Assembly (NCBI RefSeq): GCF_017884005.1
Contig: NZ_QFAY01000001.1
Coordinates: forward strand, 173,682-237,681
Direction: 5' to 3'
DNA: 64,000 nucleotides
DNA from: Streptococcus panodentis
Lineage (GTDB): Bacteria > Bacillota > Bacilli > Lactobacillales > Streptococcaceae
Both the position numbers and the translations under genes were made by a program. The first letter of the stretch is position 1; each line of letters starts with the position of its first letter. Positions 24,846-34,052 of the stretch are shown piece by piece. A model generated the notes under the pieces. That model saw only the letters and a program-made list of their open reading frames with translations. It had not been told where the DNA came from and ran no database searches.

Positions 24846-25877
24846 ATGGCTAGACAACTGTTATTTATGAAAGCGATCAATGAAGCGCTGGATCAGGCGA
24901 TGGCAAAAGATGATACCGTCATCCTTCTGGGTGAGGACATCGCCGGCGGGGTGACCGTCAAGCACTTGGAGGAAGAGAACGAGGATGCCTGGGGCGGGGT
25001 GATGGGCGTCACCAAAGGCCTCATGCCCAAGTACGGCCGGGAGCGGGTGATTGATACTCCGATTTCCGAGCACGGCTACATGTCCGCCTCGGTCGGGATG
25101 GCTCTGACCGGACTGCGGCCGGTGCCGGAGCTGATGTTTAATGACTTTATCGGCTTTTGCTTTGATGCCCTTCTGGGCCAAGGCTCCAAAATGCGCTATA
25201 TGTTTGGCGGCAAGGCCAAGGTCCCTATGACAGTGCGGACCATGCACGGTGCCGGTGCCTCAGCAGCTGCTCAGCACTCAGGCTCTTACTATGGACTTTT
25301 TGGCTCCATTCCGGGCATTAAGGTTGTCGTTCCGGCTACCCCTTATGATGCCAAAGGTCTGCTGTTGGCAGCTATTGAAGATGATAATGTCGTCATTTAC
25401 TCAGAAGACAAGACTCTTTACGGTATCAAGGGAGAAGTGCCGGAGGACTACTATACAGTGCCGATTGGCAAGGCTGCTGTCCGGCGCGAGGGCAGTGACT
25501 TAAGCATTGTCACGATTGGAAAAATGCTCTATGTAGCTTATGAAGTGGCTGACCGTTTGGAAAAGGACGGAATTTCAGCAGAAGTCATTGACCTGAGAAC
25601 GGTAGCGCCATGGGATCAGGAAACGGTCTTTGAATCCGTCAAGAAAACCGGCCGGCTGATTATCATTGACGAATCCAATCCGCACAACAATACAGCAACG
25701 GACATCGCTGCGGCTGTAACAGACCAGTGCTTTGACTATCTGGACGGTCCGGTCAAATGCGTCTGCGCTCCTCATGTACCCGTACCATTTGCGGTCAATC
25801 TGGAACAGCTCTATATCCCAAATGCTGACAAGGTTCTGACAGTTGCGGCGGAGCTCATTGACGACCTGAAGGGATAG
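24846..25877 (+). CDS. acoB: Thiamine-diphosphate dehydrogenase E1 beta subunit
   Basis: This 343-residue E1 beta subunit has a transketolase pyrimidine-binding domain followed by a transketolase C-terminal domain. The ILLGEDIAGG segment holds the glutamate that activates thiamine diphosphate, and DTPISEHGYMSASVGMA is a family landmark. It forms an alpha2beta2 E1 with AcoA. AGAAGGAGG precedes the ATG, and acoC starts 13 bp after the stop. Related to pdhB at 59244-60236, but it has an inserted KHLEEENEDAWGG segment seen in acetoin-type beta subunits. Confidence 0.92.
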   Translation: MARQLLFMKAINEALDQAMAKDDTVILLGEDIAGGVTVKHLEEENEDAWGGVMGVTKGLMPKYGRERVIDTPISEHGYMSASVGMALTGLRPVPELMFNDFIGFCFDALLGQGSKMRYMFGGKAKVPMTVRTMHGAGASAAAQHSGSYYGLFGSIPGIKVVVPATPYDAKGLLLAAIEDDNVVIYSEDKTLYGIKGEVPEDYYTVPIGKAAVRREGSDLSIVTIGKMLYVAYEVADRLEKDGISAEVIDLRTVAPWDQETVFESVKKTGRLIIIDESNPHNNTATDIAAAVTDQCFDYLDGPVKCVCAPHVPVPFAVNLEQLYIPNADKVLTVAAELIDDLKG

Positions 25878-25890
25878 AAGGGAGGCAAGT

Positions 25891-27135
25891 ATGGCTACAG
25901 AAATTGTCATGCCTAAGCTAGGCTTAACGATGACAGAAGGTCTAATCAATGACTGGCTGGTCAAAGAAGGCGACACGGTGGCTGCTGGTCAGCCTGTCTT
26001 AGAAATCAGCTCAGAAAAACTGACCAGTGAGGTAGAAGCACCGAGCGCAGGTGTTATACTGAAAATTATCAGCCAGTCAGGTGAAACGGTCCCCTGCAAG
26101 CAGGTCATCGCCTGGATTGGCGAAGCGGGCGAAAGCCTGCCAGGTGCAGAAGCAGCAGTCCAAGAAGGACAATCAGAAGACAGCACAGCTGTAGCTGCTT
26201 TACCAGAAAAAAACTCAGAGGAGAGCCCGAAAACAGCCGCAGCCAGAGAGCGGGGAGGGCGGATTTTCATCACACCGCTGGCCCGCAAGATGGCCAAGGA
26301 AAAGGGCTATGATATTTCCCTGATTGCAGGAAGCGGCGGCAATGGGCGGATTACCCGCCGAGATGTGGAAAACTATCAGCCTCAGGCAGTCCCAGCCAGT
26401 CAAGCGGCAGCCGTCTCTGCCGCAGAAGTGCAGACCGCAGCTGACTATGGTGCAGGTTTGACCGGCATGCGCAAGACGATTGCTGAGCGGATGATGGCCA
26501 GCCTGCAGACTTCTGCTCAGGTCACACTGCACCGCAAGGCGGACATCAGCAGGCTCATGGTCTTTAGGCAGGATATGAAGGCTCAGGTTTCTTCACCGCT
26601 GGAAAATGGGGAAATCAGCATCACAACCCTGCTGACCAAGGCTGCCGCAAAGACTCTGAAAGAGCATCCGCAGCTGAATGCCTGGTATTTCAACGGCCAC
26701 TATCAGGAGCTGGAGGAAGTCCACATCGGTATCGCGACAGCTCTCAGCGACGGCTTGGTCGTGCCGGTCATCCGTCAGGCTGATAAGCTGACACTGTCTG
26801 ATCTGGGAGCAGCTATTAAAAATGAAACGCAGCAGGCCCGCAAAGGAAGGCTGGATCCTGCGCTTTACACCGGCTCAACCTTCAGCATCACCAATCTCGG
26901 TGCAGCCGGCATCGAATATTTCACACCGATTCTCAATACACCTGAAGTAGCGATTTTGGGTGTTGGCGCCCTGCAAAAGACACTGGCTCTGGATGCAGAA
27001 GGGCAAATCTGTGAAAAGCATTTCCTGCCGCTCAGCCTGACCTTCGACCACCAAGTCGTGGACGGTCAGCCGGCAGCAGAATTTCTGGCCGGATTGGCAG
27101 ACAAGCTGGAAAATCCGTATGACTTGCTATTCTGA
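25891..27135 (+). CDS. acoC: Dihydrolipoamide acyltransferase (E2) of acetoin-type complex
   Basis: This 414-residue E2 has the classical layout: one lipoyl domain (1-80, lipoylated lysine K43 in SSEKLTSEVE), an Ala/Glu/Ser linker, an E1/E3-binding domain (about 125-160, ITPLARKMAKEKG with GGNGRI), a second linker, and the catalytic core ending with DHQVVDGQPAAEF (HxxxDG motif). It is the structural core of the complex, moving acyl groups from E1 to CoA. Its domain order contrasts with PdhC in this window, which has no lipoyl domain. It is the last gene of the operon, followed by a terminator. Confidence 0.94.
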   Translation: MATEIVMPKLGLTMTEGLINDWLVKEGDTVAAGQPVLEISSEKLTSEVEAPSAGVILKIISQSGETVPCKQVIAWIGEAGESLPGAEAAVQEGQSEDSTAVAALPEKNSEESPKTAAARERGGRIFITPLARKMAKEKGYDISLIAGSGGNGRITRRDVENYQPQAVPASQAAAVSAAEVQTAADYGAGLTGMRKTIAERMMASLQTSAQVTLHRKADISRLMVFRQDMKAQVSSPLENGEISITTLLTKAAAKTLKEHPQLNAWYFNGHYQELEEVHIGIATALSDGLVVPVIRQADKLTLSDLGAAIKNETQQARKGRLDPALYTGSTFSITNLGAAGIEYFTPILNTPEVAILGVGALQKTLALDAEGQICEKHFLPLSLTFDHQVVDGQPAAEFLAGLADKLENPYDLLF

Positions 27136-27174
27136 CCGGAAGATCAGACTGTTGAAGACCTATACTAAGCGTAT

Positions 27175-27218
27175 GAAAAGACCGACTGGCTTGATGGTGT
27201 GAGCAGTCGGTCTTTTCT
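27175..27218. terminator. Bidirectional terminator between acoC and tautomerase
   Basis: A 13-bp perfect stem (AAAAGACCGACTG and complement) with a 15-nt loop has A and T runs on both sides, serving the convergent genes. Confidence 0.9.
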
Positions 27219-27221
27219 TTC

Positions 27222-27404
27222 TTATTTCGTCCGCATTTCCCCCTGCGGGAAGTAAGTGCCTTCCGGCATGTCATTGATGATGACATGGACAGCGGATTGG
27301 GGTGCGCCGGTATTTCGGACAACAGCCTCGGTCACTTCTTTGGCCAGGGCTTTCTTTTGCTCCAAGCTGCGTCCTTCAAATAGATCAATTTTGACAAATG
27401 GCAT
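27222..27404 (-). CDS. 4-oxalocrotonate tautomerase family protein
   Basis: This is a 60-residue protein that begins Met-Pro; removal of Met exposes the catalytic Pro1 of the tautomerase superfamily. PFVKIDLFEGRS and the central EQKKALAKEVTEAV helix match the 4-OT/DmpI type, and its length is the usual 60-62. AAAAAGGAG precedes the ATG. It is monocistronic and divergent from tdk. Streptococci lack the catechol pathway, so the physiological substrate is unknown. Confidence 0.9.
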   Translation of the reverse strand: MPFVKIDLFEGRSLEQKKALAKEVTEAVVRNTGAPQSAVHVIINDMPEGTYFPQGEMRTK

Positions 27405-27528
27405 GATTCTTGTCTCCTTTTTATTTCGATAATATTATTTTATCACAAATGAGGTTTTAAAGAATAGTGAATTGTGGTAAAATAATGTGAAGTAAAAATG
27501 GAGATAATGAATTAGCACAGATTACGAT

Positions 27529-28125
27529 ATGGCTCAGTTATATTATAAATACGGTACGATGAATTCGGGCAAGACCATTGAAATTTTAAAGGTAGCCCAC
27601 AACTATGAGGAGCAGGGAAAAGGTGTCGTGATTATGACATCCGCCCTTGACACACGCGACGGTTTTGGCCTGGTTTCCAGCCGCATCGGCATGAAGCGGG
27701 ATGCACTGGCTATCGAAGACGAGACAGACATTTTCGGCTACATCAAAGGCCTGCCGGAAAAACCTTACTGTCTGCTAATCGATGAAGCTCAGTTTCTGAG
27801 GCGGCATCATGTTTATGATTTGGCACGGGTAGTGGATGAGCTGGATGTACCAGTCATGGCCTTTGGGCTCAAAAATGATTTCCGCAATGAACTGTTTGAA
27901 GGCTCCAAGCACCTCCTGCTTTTGGCGGACAAGATTGACGAGATTAAGACCATCTGTCAGTTCTGCTCCAAGAAAGCGACCATGGTACTGAGGACAGCTG
28001 ACGGCCATCCTGTTTACGATGGGGAGCAGATTCAGATTGGCGGCAATGAGACCTATATCTCGGTCTGCCGCAGGCATTATTTTAACCCAGAAATCAAGTA
28101 TAAAGAGGAGATAAGTGAAAAATGA
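27529..28125 (+). CDS. tdk: Thymidine kinase
   Basis: This 198-residue type II thymidine kinase phosphorylates thymidine to dTMP in the salvage pathway. The P-loop is G-T-M-N-S-G-K-T (residues 9-16), the Asp of the LIDEAQF motif is the Walker B/catalytic region, and four zinc-ribbon cysteines/histidine appear as CQFC and CRRH near the C-terminus. No convincing ribosome-binding site precedes the ATG; a TGG-TAAAAT extended -10 at about 27478-27483 gives a short leader. It overlaps prfA by ATGA, heading a conserved operon. Confidence 0.95.
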   Translation: MAQLYYKYGTMNSGKTIEILKVAHNYEEQGKGVVIMTSALDTRDGFGLVSSRIGMKRDALAIEDETDIFGYIKGLPEKPYCLLIDEAQFLRRHHVYDLARVVDELDVPVMAFGLKNDFRNELFEGSKHLLLLADKIDEIKTICQFCSKKATMVLRTADGHPVYDGEQIQIGGNETYISVCRRHYFNPEIKYKEEISEK

Positions 28126-29201
28126 ACATCTATGAACAGCTACAGGCGGTTGAGGATCGCTATGAGGAATTGGGAGAATTGCTGAGCGACCCCGATGTCG
28201 TCAGCGATACCAAGCGCTTTATGGAATTATCCAAGGAAGAAGCCAGCAGCCGCGACACAGTAGCAGCCTACCGCGAGTACAAGCGTGTCCTGCAGAATAT
28301 CACAGATGCTGAGGATATGATAAAAGATGCCTCTGGTGACGCAGACTTGGAGGAAATGGCCAAGCAGGAACTCAAGGATGCCAAGGCTGATAAAGAAGCC
28401 TATGAGGAAAAGCTGAAAATCCTCCTCCTGCCCAAGGATCCAAATGACGATAAAAATATTATCTTGGAAATCCGCGGAGCTGCAGGCGGTGATGAAGCCT
28501 CCCTTTTTGCCGGTGATTTGCTGACCATGTATCAGAAGTATGCCGAAGCACAGGGCTGGCGCTTTGAGGTCATGGAAGCTTCGATGAACGGTGTCGGCGG
28601 CTTCAAGGAAGTGGTGGCCATGGTCTCGGGACAGTCGGTCTATTCCAAGCTGAAATACGAATCCGGCGCCCACCGGGTCCAGCGGGTCCCTGTGACTGAA
28701 AGTCAGGGCCGGGTCCACACCTCGACTGCCACGGTGCTGGTCATGCCGGAAATCGAAGAAGTTGAGTACGACATTGACCCCAAAGACCTGCGGGTGGATA
28801 TCTACCATGCTTCCGGTGCCGGCGGTCAGAATGTCAATAAGGTCGCAACCGCTGTCCGCATCGTCCATCTGCCGACCAATATCAAGGTTGAGATGCAGGA
28901 AGAGCGGACCCAGCAGAAGAACCGCGACAAGGCTATGAAGATCATCCGAGCCCGGGTGGCGGATCACTTTGCGCAAATCGCTCAGGATGAACAGGATGCG
29001 GAGCGCAAGTCCACCATCGGTACCGGAGACCGCTCCGAGCGGATCCGTACTTATAACTTCCCGCAGAACCGTGTAACCGACCACCGCATCGGCCTGACCC
29101 TGCAAAAGCTGGACATCATTCTCTCCGGCAAGCTGGATGAAGTGGTGGATGCTCTGGTCCTCTATGACCAAACTCAGAAATTAGAAGAGCTCAATAAATA
29201 A
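28122..29201 (+). CDS. prfA: Peptide chain release factor 1
   Basis: This 359-residue class I release factor recognises UAA/UAG. The GGQ peptidyl-hydrolysis motif is in [11 protein letters not shown], and the PVT-type stop-codon reading tripeptide appears in [14 protein letters not shown]. Its length is standard for RF1. It overlaps tdk by four bases and prmC by one (TAATG). PrmC, encoded next, methylates the GGQ glutamine. Confidence 0.97.
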   Translation: MNIYEQLQAVEDRYEELGELLSDPDVVSDTKRFMELSKEEASSRDTVAAYREYKRVLQNITDAEDMIKDASGDADLEEMAKQELKDAKADKEAYEEKLKILLLPKDPNDDKNIILEIRGAAGGDEASLFAGDLLTMYQKYAEAQGWRFEVMEASMNGVGGFKEVVAMVSGQSVYSKLKYESGAHRVQRVPVTESQGRVHTSTATVLVMPEIEEVEYDIDPKDLRVDIYHASGAGGQNVNKVATAVRIVHLPTNIKVEMQEERTQQKNRDKAMKIIRARVADHFAQIAQDEQDAERKSTIGTGDRSERIRTYNFPQNRVTDHRIGLTLQKLDIILSGKLDEVVDALVLYDQTQKLEELNK

Positions 29202-30031
29202 TGAAACTTGCCCAAATCTTGGCCGATATGGAGCGGCAGCTGGGGGCAGCCGGCTCAGAGCCTGAAAGCCTGTCTTTTACTTATCGGGCTCTGAACCATC
29301 TCTCTTTTACAGACTTTGTCCTCAAGCTGCAGACGGAAGCAGAAGAAGCAGAGCTGCAGCAGCTGCAGACCATCCAAAAGCAGCTTCTGGCCCATCGGCC
29401 GGCCCAGTACATCATCGGCAGCAGCGACTTCTGCGGCCTGACCTTGCAGGTGGATGACCGGGTGCTGATTCCCAGACCGGAGACAGAGGAGCTGGTGGAG
29501 CTGATACTGGCGGAAAATCCCGACCTTCCTCTGGCGGTCCTGGATATAGGCACCGGCAGCGGGGCGATTGCGCTGGCTCTGGCTGCCCGCCGCAGGCAGT
29601 GGCGGCTGACAGCTTCGGATATTTCAGAGGAAGCGCTGGCTTTGGCTGCGGAAAACGCTCAGACTTACGGCCTTGCAGCTGACTTTATCCAGTCGGACTG
29701 CTTCGAGAAGATAGCGGGGCGCTATGACATCATCGTGTCCAATCCTCCCTATATCTCAGCCGCTGACAAAGAAGAAGTCGGACCCAATGTGCTGTCCTCT
29801 GAGCCACACATGGCTCTCTTTGCAGAAGAAGATGGCTACGCCATTTACCGGAAAATAGCTGAGCAGGCCGAGCCCTATCTGACAGAAAAAGGAAAAATCT
29901 ATCTGGAAATTGGCTATAAGCAGGGAGCCAAGGTGAGAGAATATTTTGAAAAGTCCTTCCCGCAAAAGCGGGTCCGGGTCCTGCAGGATCAATTTGGCAA
30001 GGATAGAATGGTGGCGGTAGATCATGGATAA
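29201..30031 (+). CDS. prmC: Release factor glutamine methyltransferase
   Basis: This 276-residue HemK/PrmC enzyme methylates the glutamine of the GGQ motif in release factors with S-adenosylmethionine. The substrate motif NPPY is in IVSNPPYIS, and the SAM loop reads LDIGTGSGAIALAL. The N-terminal helical domain binds the release factor. It directly follows and overlaps prfA, the usual arrangement, and overlaps the next gene by 8 bp. Confidence 0.96.
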   Translation: MKLAQILADMERQLGAAGSEPESLSFTYRALNHLSFTDFVLKLQTEAEEAELQQLQTIQKQLLAHRPAQYIIGSSDFCGLTLQVDDRVLIPRPETEELVELILAENPDLPLAVLDIGTGSGAIALALAARRRQWRLTASDISEEALALAAENAQTYGLAADFIQSDCFEKIAGRYDIIVSNPPYISAADKEEVGPNVLSSEPHMALFAEEDGYAIYRKIAEQAEPYLTEKGKIYLEIGYKQGAKVREYFEKSFPQKRVRVLQDQFGKDRMVAVDHG

Positions 30032-30614
30032 GATAGAACAGACACTGGCAGAAGGCGGAGCGGCAGTTCTTCCGACGGAGACAGTCTATGGACTGTTTGC
30101 CCAAGCCTTGGACCCAAAGGCTGTCCAGCTGGTCTACGAATTAAAACGAAGACCCCGCGACAAGGCTCTCAATCTCAATGTCGCCCTTCTGGAAGACATT
30201 TACCGCTTTTCCAAACACCAGCCTGCCTATCTTGACAGGCTCTGTCAGGCCTTTCTGCCAGGGCCGCTGACCATTGTTTTAGAGGCCAATGATCAGGTTC
30301 CGATTTGGATTAACTCTGGCTTGAAAACCGTTGGCTTTCGGATTCCCAGCCATCCAGCTACGCTGGATTTGATTGCAAAATTCGGTCCCCTGATCGGTCC
30401 ATCCGCCAATCTTTCGGGCAGCGCCAGCGGCGTTTCCTTCCGGCAGATTATGATGGATTTTGGGCAGGAGGTTCCCGGTCTGGAAGACGACGCCTTTCTG
30501 ACTGGTCAGGATTCGACTATTTTGGACCTGTCGGGCCCAAAGGCCCGCATCCTCCGTCAGGGAGCCATCAGCAAAGAAGACATTCTGGACAAGGTTCCGG
30601 ACATTTGCTTTTAG
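30024..30614 (+). CDS. tsaC: Threonylcarbamoyl-AMP synthase (Sua5/YciO/YrdC)
   Basis: This 196-residue YrdC-domain protein probably makes threonylcarbamoyl-AMP for the t6A modification of ANN-decoding tRNAs. LPTETVYGLFAQA at the N-terminus and KRRPRDKALN are the nucleotide/threonine-binding landmarks; PLIGPSANLSGSASG is also typical. The C-terminal Sua5 domain is absent, as in TsaC. In S. pneumoniae an acetyltransferase gene lies between this gene and glyA (from memory); here there is only a 133-bp gap. Confidence 0.92.
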   Translation: MDKIEQTLAEGGAAVLPTETVYGLFAQALDPKAVQLVYELKRRPRDKALNLNVALLEDIYRFSKHQPAYLDRLCQAFLPGPLTIVLEANDQVPIWINSGLKTVGFRIPSHPATLDLIAKFGPLIGPSANLSGSASGVSFRQIMMDFGQEVPGLEDDAFLTGQDSTILDLSGPKARILRQGAISKEDILDKVPDICF

Positions 30615-30747
30615 AAAAGCTTTTCTCTGTGAAGAAAGCGCAGAAGCTGAGACGGCAAGGCCTTGGTCTCGCTAGCTTAAAGCAAAACACTATTCAGGCC
30701 ATACAGTTTTGAAAACTGCTTGGCCCGCACCAGAAGGGAGATACTTC

Positions 30748-32010
30748 ATGATTTTTGACCAAGACAATTATAAAGAATTTGACGCCGAGCTTTGGCAGGC
30801 AGTTGCCCAAGAAGAAGAGCGCCAGCAGCACAATATCGAGCTGATTGCTTCGGAAAATGTCGTTTCCAAGGCCGTTATGGCAGCTCAGGGCTCTATTTTG
30901 ACCAATAAATACGCCGAAGGCTACCCAGGCCGCCGTTACTATGGCGGAACGGACGTTGTAGACGTCATTGAAAGCCTGGCCATTGAGCGGGCCAAGGAGA
31001 TTTTCGGTGCCAAGTTTGCCAATGTGCAGCCCCACTCCGGCAGCCAGGCCAACTGCGCAGCCTACATGGCCCTCATCGAGCCAGGCGATACCGTCATGGG
31101 GATGGACCTGTCAGCCGGCGGCCACCTGACACACGGTGCTGCAGTCAGCTTTTCTGGCCAGACCTATCACTTCGTATCTTATAGCGTCGATCCTGAGACG
31201 GAATTGCTGGATTTTGATGCCATTTTGGCTCAGGCCAAGGAAGTTCAGCCCAAGCTGATTGTAGCAGGGGCGTCGGCCTATTCTCATATCATTGATTTTT
31301 CAAAATTCCGCGAAATCGCAGACGCGGTCGGTGCCAAGCTTATGGTGGATATGGCTCATATTGCCGGACTGGTCGCGGCAGGCCTGCATCCCAGCCCGGT
31401 GCCCTATGCAGACATTACGACGACCACGACTCATAAAACCCTGCGCGGACCGCGCGGCGGCCTGATTCTGACCAATGATGAGGCCTTGGCTAAGAAGATC
31501 AACTCTGCCATCTTCCCAGGCATTCAGGGCGGACCGCTGGAGCATGTCATAGCAGCCAAAGCGGTAGCCTTCAAGGAAGTGCTGGATCCAGCTTTCAAAG
31601 TCTATGCTCAGCAGATTTTGGACAATGCTCAGGCCATGGCTCAGGTCTTCCGCCAGCATGACAAATTCCGCGTCATCTCTGACGGCACCGAGAACCATCT
31701 CTTCTTGGTTGATGTTACTAAGGTTGTAGAGAATGGGAAAGTCGCTCAGAATCTCTTGGATGAGGTTAATATTACCCTCAATAAAAACTCCATCCCATAT
31801 GAAACCCTGTCTCCATTTAAGACCAGCGGCATCCGAATCGGGACGGCAGCCATTGCGGCCCGCGGATTTGGCGTGACGGAGAGCATCAAGGTAGCGGAGC
31901 TCATTATCAAGGCCTTGGAAAATGCGGAAAATGAAGCCGTGCTCAATCAAGTGCGGGCAGAAGTCAGAGAACTGACAGACGCCTTCCCGCTGTATGAGGG
32001 CCTAAACTAA
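30748..32010 (+). CDS. glyA: Serine hydroxymethyltransferase
   Basis: This 420-residue PLP enzyme interconverts serine and glycine while charging tetrahydrofolate with a one-carbon unit. The start at 30748 follows AGAAGGGAGA; an upstream in-frame ATG at 30709 has no ribosome-binding site. The PLP lysine is in [15 protein letters not shown], and the YPGRRYYGG segment binds substrate. The supply of methylene-THF fits the neighbouring thymidine salvage gene. It is followed after one base by ndpA. Confidence 0.96.
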   Translation: MIFDQDNYKEFDAELWQAVAQEEERQQHNIELIASENVVSKAVMAAQGSILTNKYAEGYPGRRYYGGTDVVDVIESLAIERAKEIFGAKFANVQPHSGSQANCAAYMALIEPGDTVMGMDLSAGGHLTHGAAVSFSGQTYHFVSYSVDPETELLDFDAILAQAKEVQPKLIVAGASAYSHIIDFSKFREIADAVGAKLMVDMAHIAGLVAAGLHPSPVPYADITTTTTHKTLRGPRGGLILTNDEALAKKINSAIFPGIQGGPLEHVIAAKAVAFKEVLDPAFKVYAQQILDNAQAMAQVFRQHDKFRVISDGTENHLFLVDVTKVVENGKVAQNLLDEVNITLNKNSIPYETLSPFKTSGIRIGTAAIAARGFGVTESIKVAELIIKALENAENEAVLNQVRAEVRELTDAFPLYEGLN

Positions 32011-32011
32011 G

Positions 32012-32986
32012 ATGGACATTTATGTAAAAAAAGCGATTATCCATCAGTTCAGCCCAGCAGACACAGACTTGCTGCTGGCGGACAAGCTGCTCAATATCAC
32101 GCCTAAAATCGAAGAATACCTGCGCAAGAAAATCGAGCGGGTCTACTCTGATGAAGCTAAAACCGGTGTTTTCGATGCGGAAAACATCTTTTTGGCCAAC
32201 CTTTCGGATGACCTGCTGGAAACTTCCGTCAAGGTGGCCAAGCTCTGGCAGGAGGAGTTTTCTGTCAGTGAACATCAGAAAACCAATGACTTGATTTTTG
32301 TGCAGTTTGACAAGGAAGGGGTGGAGCATTTTGCTTTCCTGCGCATCTCACTGCGGGAAACCCTGACCCACTTGGGCGGTGAGCCGGACAATCCAATCAA
32401 GCTGACGCAGAACAATCTGCCCGGCTTTGGCACAGGAGCAGATGAAGCGCTGGTAATTAATCTGCAGTCGCGCAAGTATCACCTGATTGAGAAGCGCATC
32501 AAGTACAATGGCGCCTTTCTCCATTATTTTTCTGATAATCTCCTGCAGGTCCATCCCACTATTTCGCCTAAGAAATCGATCAAGACGCTGGAAAAAACAG
32601 CTCAGCGGATAGCGGAAAGCTTCCATTCTGACGATTTCCAGTTTCAGTCCAAGGTCAAATCCAGCATTTTCAAAAATCTGGAAGAAAATGACGAACTGTC
32701 GCCTGAAAAGCTGGCAGATGATCTTTTTGACAGCAATCTGACAGCCAGACTGACCTTTATCGATCAGGTCAAGGAAGCCATTCCCGAACCGGTCAAATTT
32801 GATGAAATTGACAGCAGCCGCCAGAAGAAAAAGTTTGAAAATCAGAAACTCTCCCTGTCAAATGGAATTGAACTCATTGTTCCTAACAATATCTATCAGG
32901 ACGCCGAATCCGTAGAATTTATCCAGAATGACAATGGCACCTATTCCATTTTGATCAAAAATATCGAGGATATTCAAAGTAAATAA
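32012..32986 (+). CDS. Nucleoid-associated protein, NdpA/YejK family
   Basis: This 324-residue protein is of the 37-kDa nucleoid-associated (NdpA) family. The N-terminus [13 protein letters not shown] and the segment [22 protein letters not shown] fit the family, as does the length. It has no membrane segment or signal. It starts one base after glyA and overlaps the next gene by TAATG, matching the conserved order in pneumococcus. The biochemical role in streptococci is not established. Confidence 0.82.
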   Translation: MDIYVKKAIIHQFSPADTDLLLADKLLNITPKIEEYLRKKIERVYSDEAKTGVFDAENIFLANLSDDLLETSVKVAKLWQEEFSVSEHQKTNDLIFVQFDKEGVEHFAFLRISLRETLTHLGGEPDNPIKLTQNNLPGFGTGADEALVINLQSRKYHLIEKRIKYNGAFLHYFSDNLLQVHPTISPKKSIKTLEKTAQRIAESFHSDDFQFQSKVKSSIFKNLEENDELSPEKLADDLFDSNLTARLTFIDQVKEAIPEPVKFDEIDSSRQKKKFENQKLSLSNGIELIVPNNIYQDAESVEFIQNDNGTYSILIKNIEDIQSK

Positions 32987-33588
32987 TGTTTAAAATTTTA
33001 AGAAGACTGATTGCGCTGCTGTTGGTGCTCTTTGTAGGCTACAAAATCTATCAGGTCCACCACGATGTCAAGCAGGTGATGCAATATCAGAGCTTGGTCA
33101 GAGAAGTGCTGGATGAGCAGGATACAGCAGCCAATGAAGAGCTGGTGCTGGCCATGATTTACACGGAAACCAAAGGTAAGGATACCGATCTCATGCAGTC
33201 CAGCGAGAGCGCAACCGGCCAAACCAACTCTATTAATGACAACAAAGAAAGTATCCGGCAGGGGATCCAAACCCTGTCGGACAATCTGGAACTGGCCAGC
33301 CAAAAGAAGGTAGATGTCTGGACAGCTGTTCAGGCCTACAACTTCGGTCAGGCTTACATTGACTATGTGGCCAAAAACGGCGGCGAAAATACACTGGAGC
33401 TGGCCAAGAAATATTCCAAAGAAGTGGTCGCTCCCAGTCTGGGCAATGTCACCGGAAAAACCTATGGATACTACAATCTCATCTCCATTTTTCACGGTCC
33501 GGAACTCTACATCAATGGCGGAAACTATTATTATTCCCGTCAGGTCCGCATGAATATGCACATCATGCGCTTATTGAATTGGTTTTAG
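32986..33588 (+). CDS. pmp23: Membrane-anchored lysozyme-like protein (Pmp23 type)
   Basis: This 200-residue protein has an N-terminal membrane anchor (about 8-24) and an extracellular lysozyme-like/SLT domain. [14 protein letters not shown] holds the expected catalytic Glu, followed by LMQSSES and a [14 protein letters not shown] helix, typical of the Lysozyme_like family that includes pneumococcal Pmp23. It should cleave or remodel peptidoglycan near the division machinery. It is the last gene of the tdk operon. The name is given by family and gene-order resemblance. Confidence 0.88.
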   Translation: MFKILRRLIALLLVLFVGYKIYQVHHDVKQVMQYQSLVREVLDEQDTAANEELVLAMIYTETKGKDTDLMQSSESATGQTNSINDNKESIRQGIQTLSDNLELASQKKVDVWTAVQAYNFGQAYIDYVAKNGGENTLELAKKYSKEVVAPSLGNVTGKTYGYYNLISIFHGPELYINGGNYYYSRQVRMNMHIMRLLNWF

Positions 33589-33862
33589 AAGGCGGTGGGA
33601 CAGACGCCCATGATGGCTGCGCCGCCCTCACCCGCAGAGGGATGGATCTTTGGGAAGATACTGTATAAAAAAAGGCTTCAATGCAGGAGCTTTTTGGAGT
33701 CTAAAAGACGAACAAAGTTGAGACTTGCTTTGCAAGTCCTATCCGCAACCTCAAAGCAGTGCCTTTGTTGCTCCCTCTCGGAAGCTCTATCTATAACCTC
33801 AAAAGCTCCACTGGAGCTTTTGAGCAATCAGCTGCCGCGTCAAGAGTTTTTTACCAAAACAA
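33589..33862. repeat. Dispersed intergenic repeat, copy 2, and flanking non-coding DNA
   Basis: 33597-33680 repeats the block order of 13463-13545. The following 180 bp contain short inverted repeats (AAAAGCTCCACTGGAGCTTTT, about 33798-33821). A 92-codon frame crosses all of this without a ribosome-binding site and is not counted as a gene. Confidence 0.6.
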
Positions 33863-33904
33863 AGAGAGGCTGAAGGACTTTCGTCCCAGCCTCTTCTTTT
33901 TTTG
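33863..33904 (+). terminator. tdk-pmp23 operon terminator
   Basis: AGAGGCTG, a 14-nt loop, CAGCCTCT, then a T-rich tract. Confidence 0.8.
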
Positions 33905-33983
33905 ATATTTAGCGCCATGCCAAGCTGCAGCTGAAATTTTAGGCACTTTCCGAAAACTGTACAAGAAAATCTACAAATAAACT

Positions 33984-34012
33984 GGCAAACTCTGTTAATA
34001 TATTATATAATA
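33984..34012 (+). promoter_or_regulatory. Surface-adhesin promoter (weak -35)
   Basis: TGGCAA (33984-33989), 17-bp spacer, TATAAT (34007-34012). AGGAG before the ATG at 34053. Confidence 0.55.
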
Positions 34013-34052
34013 AAAGGAGATAATCAATTCAACGGTTATTATAGGAGTTATC

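Noticed and set aside
28227..29171. 314-codon minus-strand frame opposite prfA
   Set aside because: Shadow of RF1, whose codon pattern leaves the opposite strand open; no start signal.
33595..33873. 92-codon frame after pmp23
   Set aside because: Covers a dispersed repeat and short palindromes; ends in the operon terminator.
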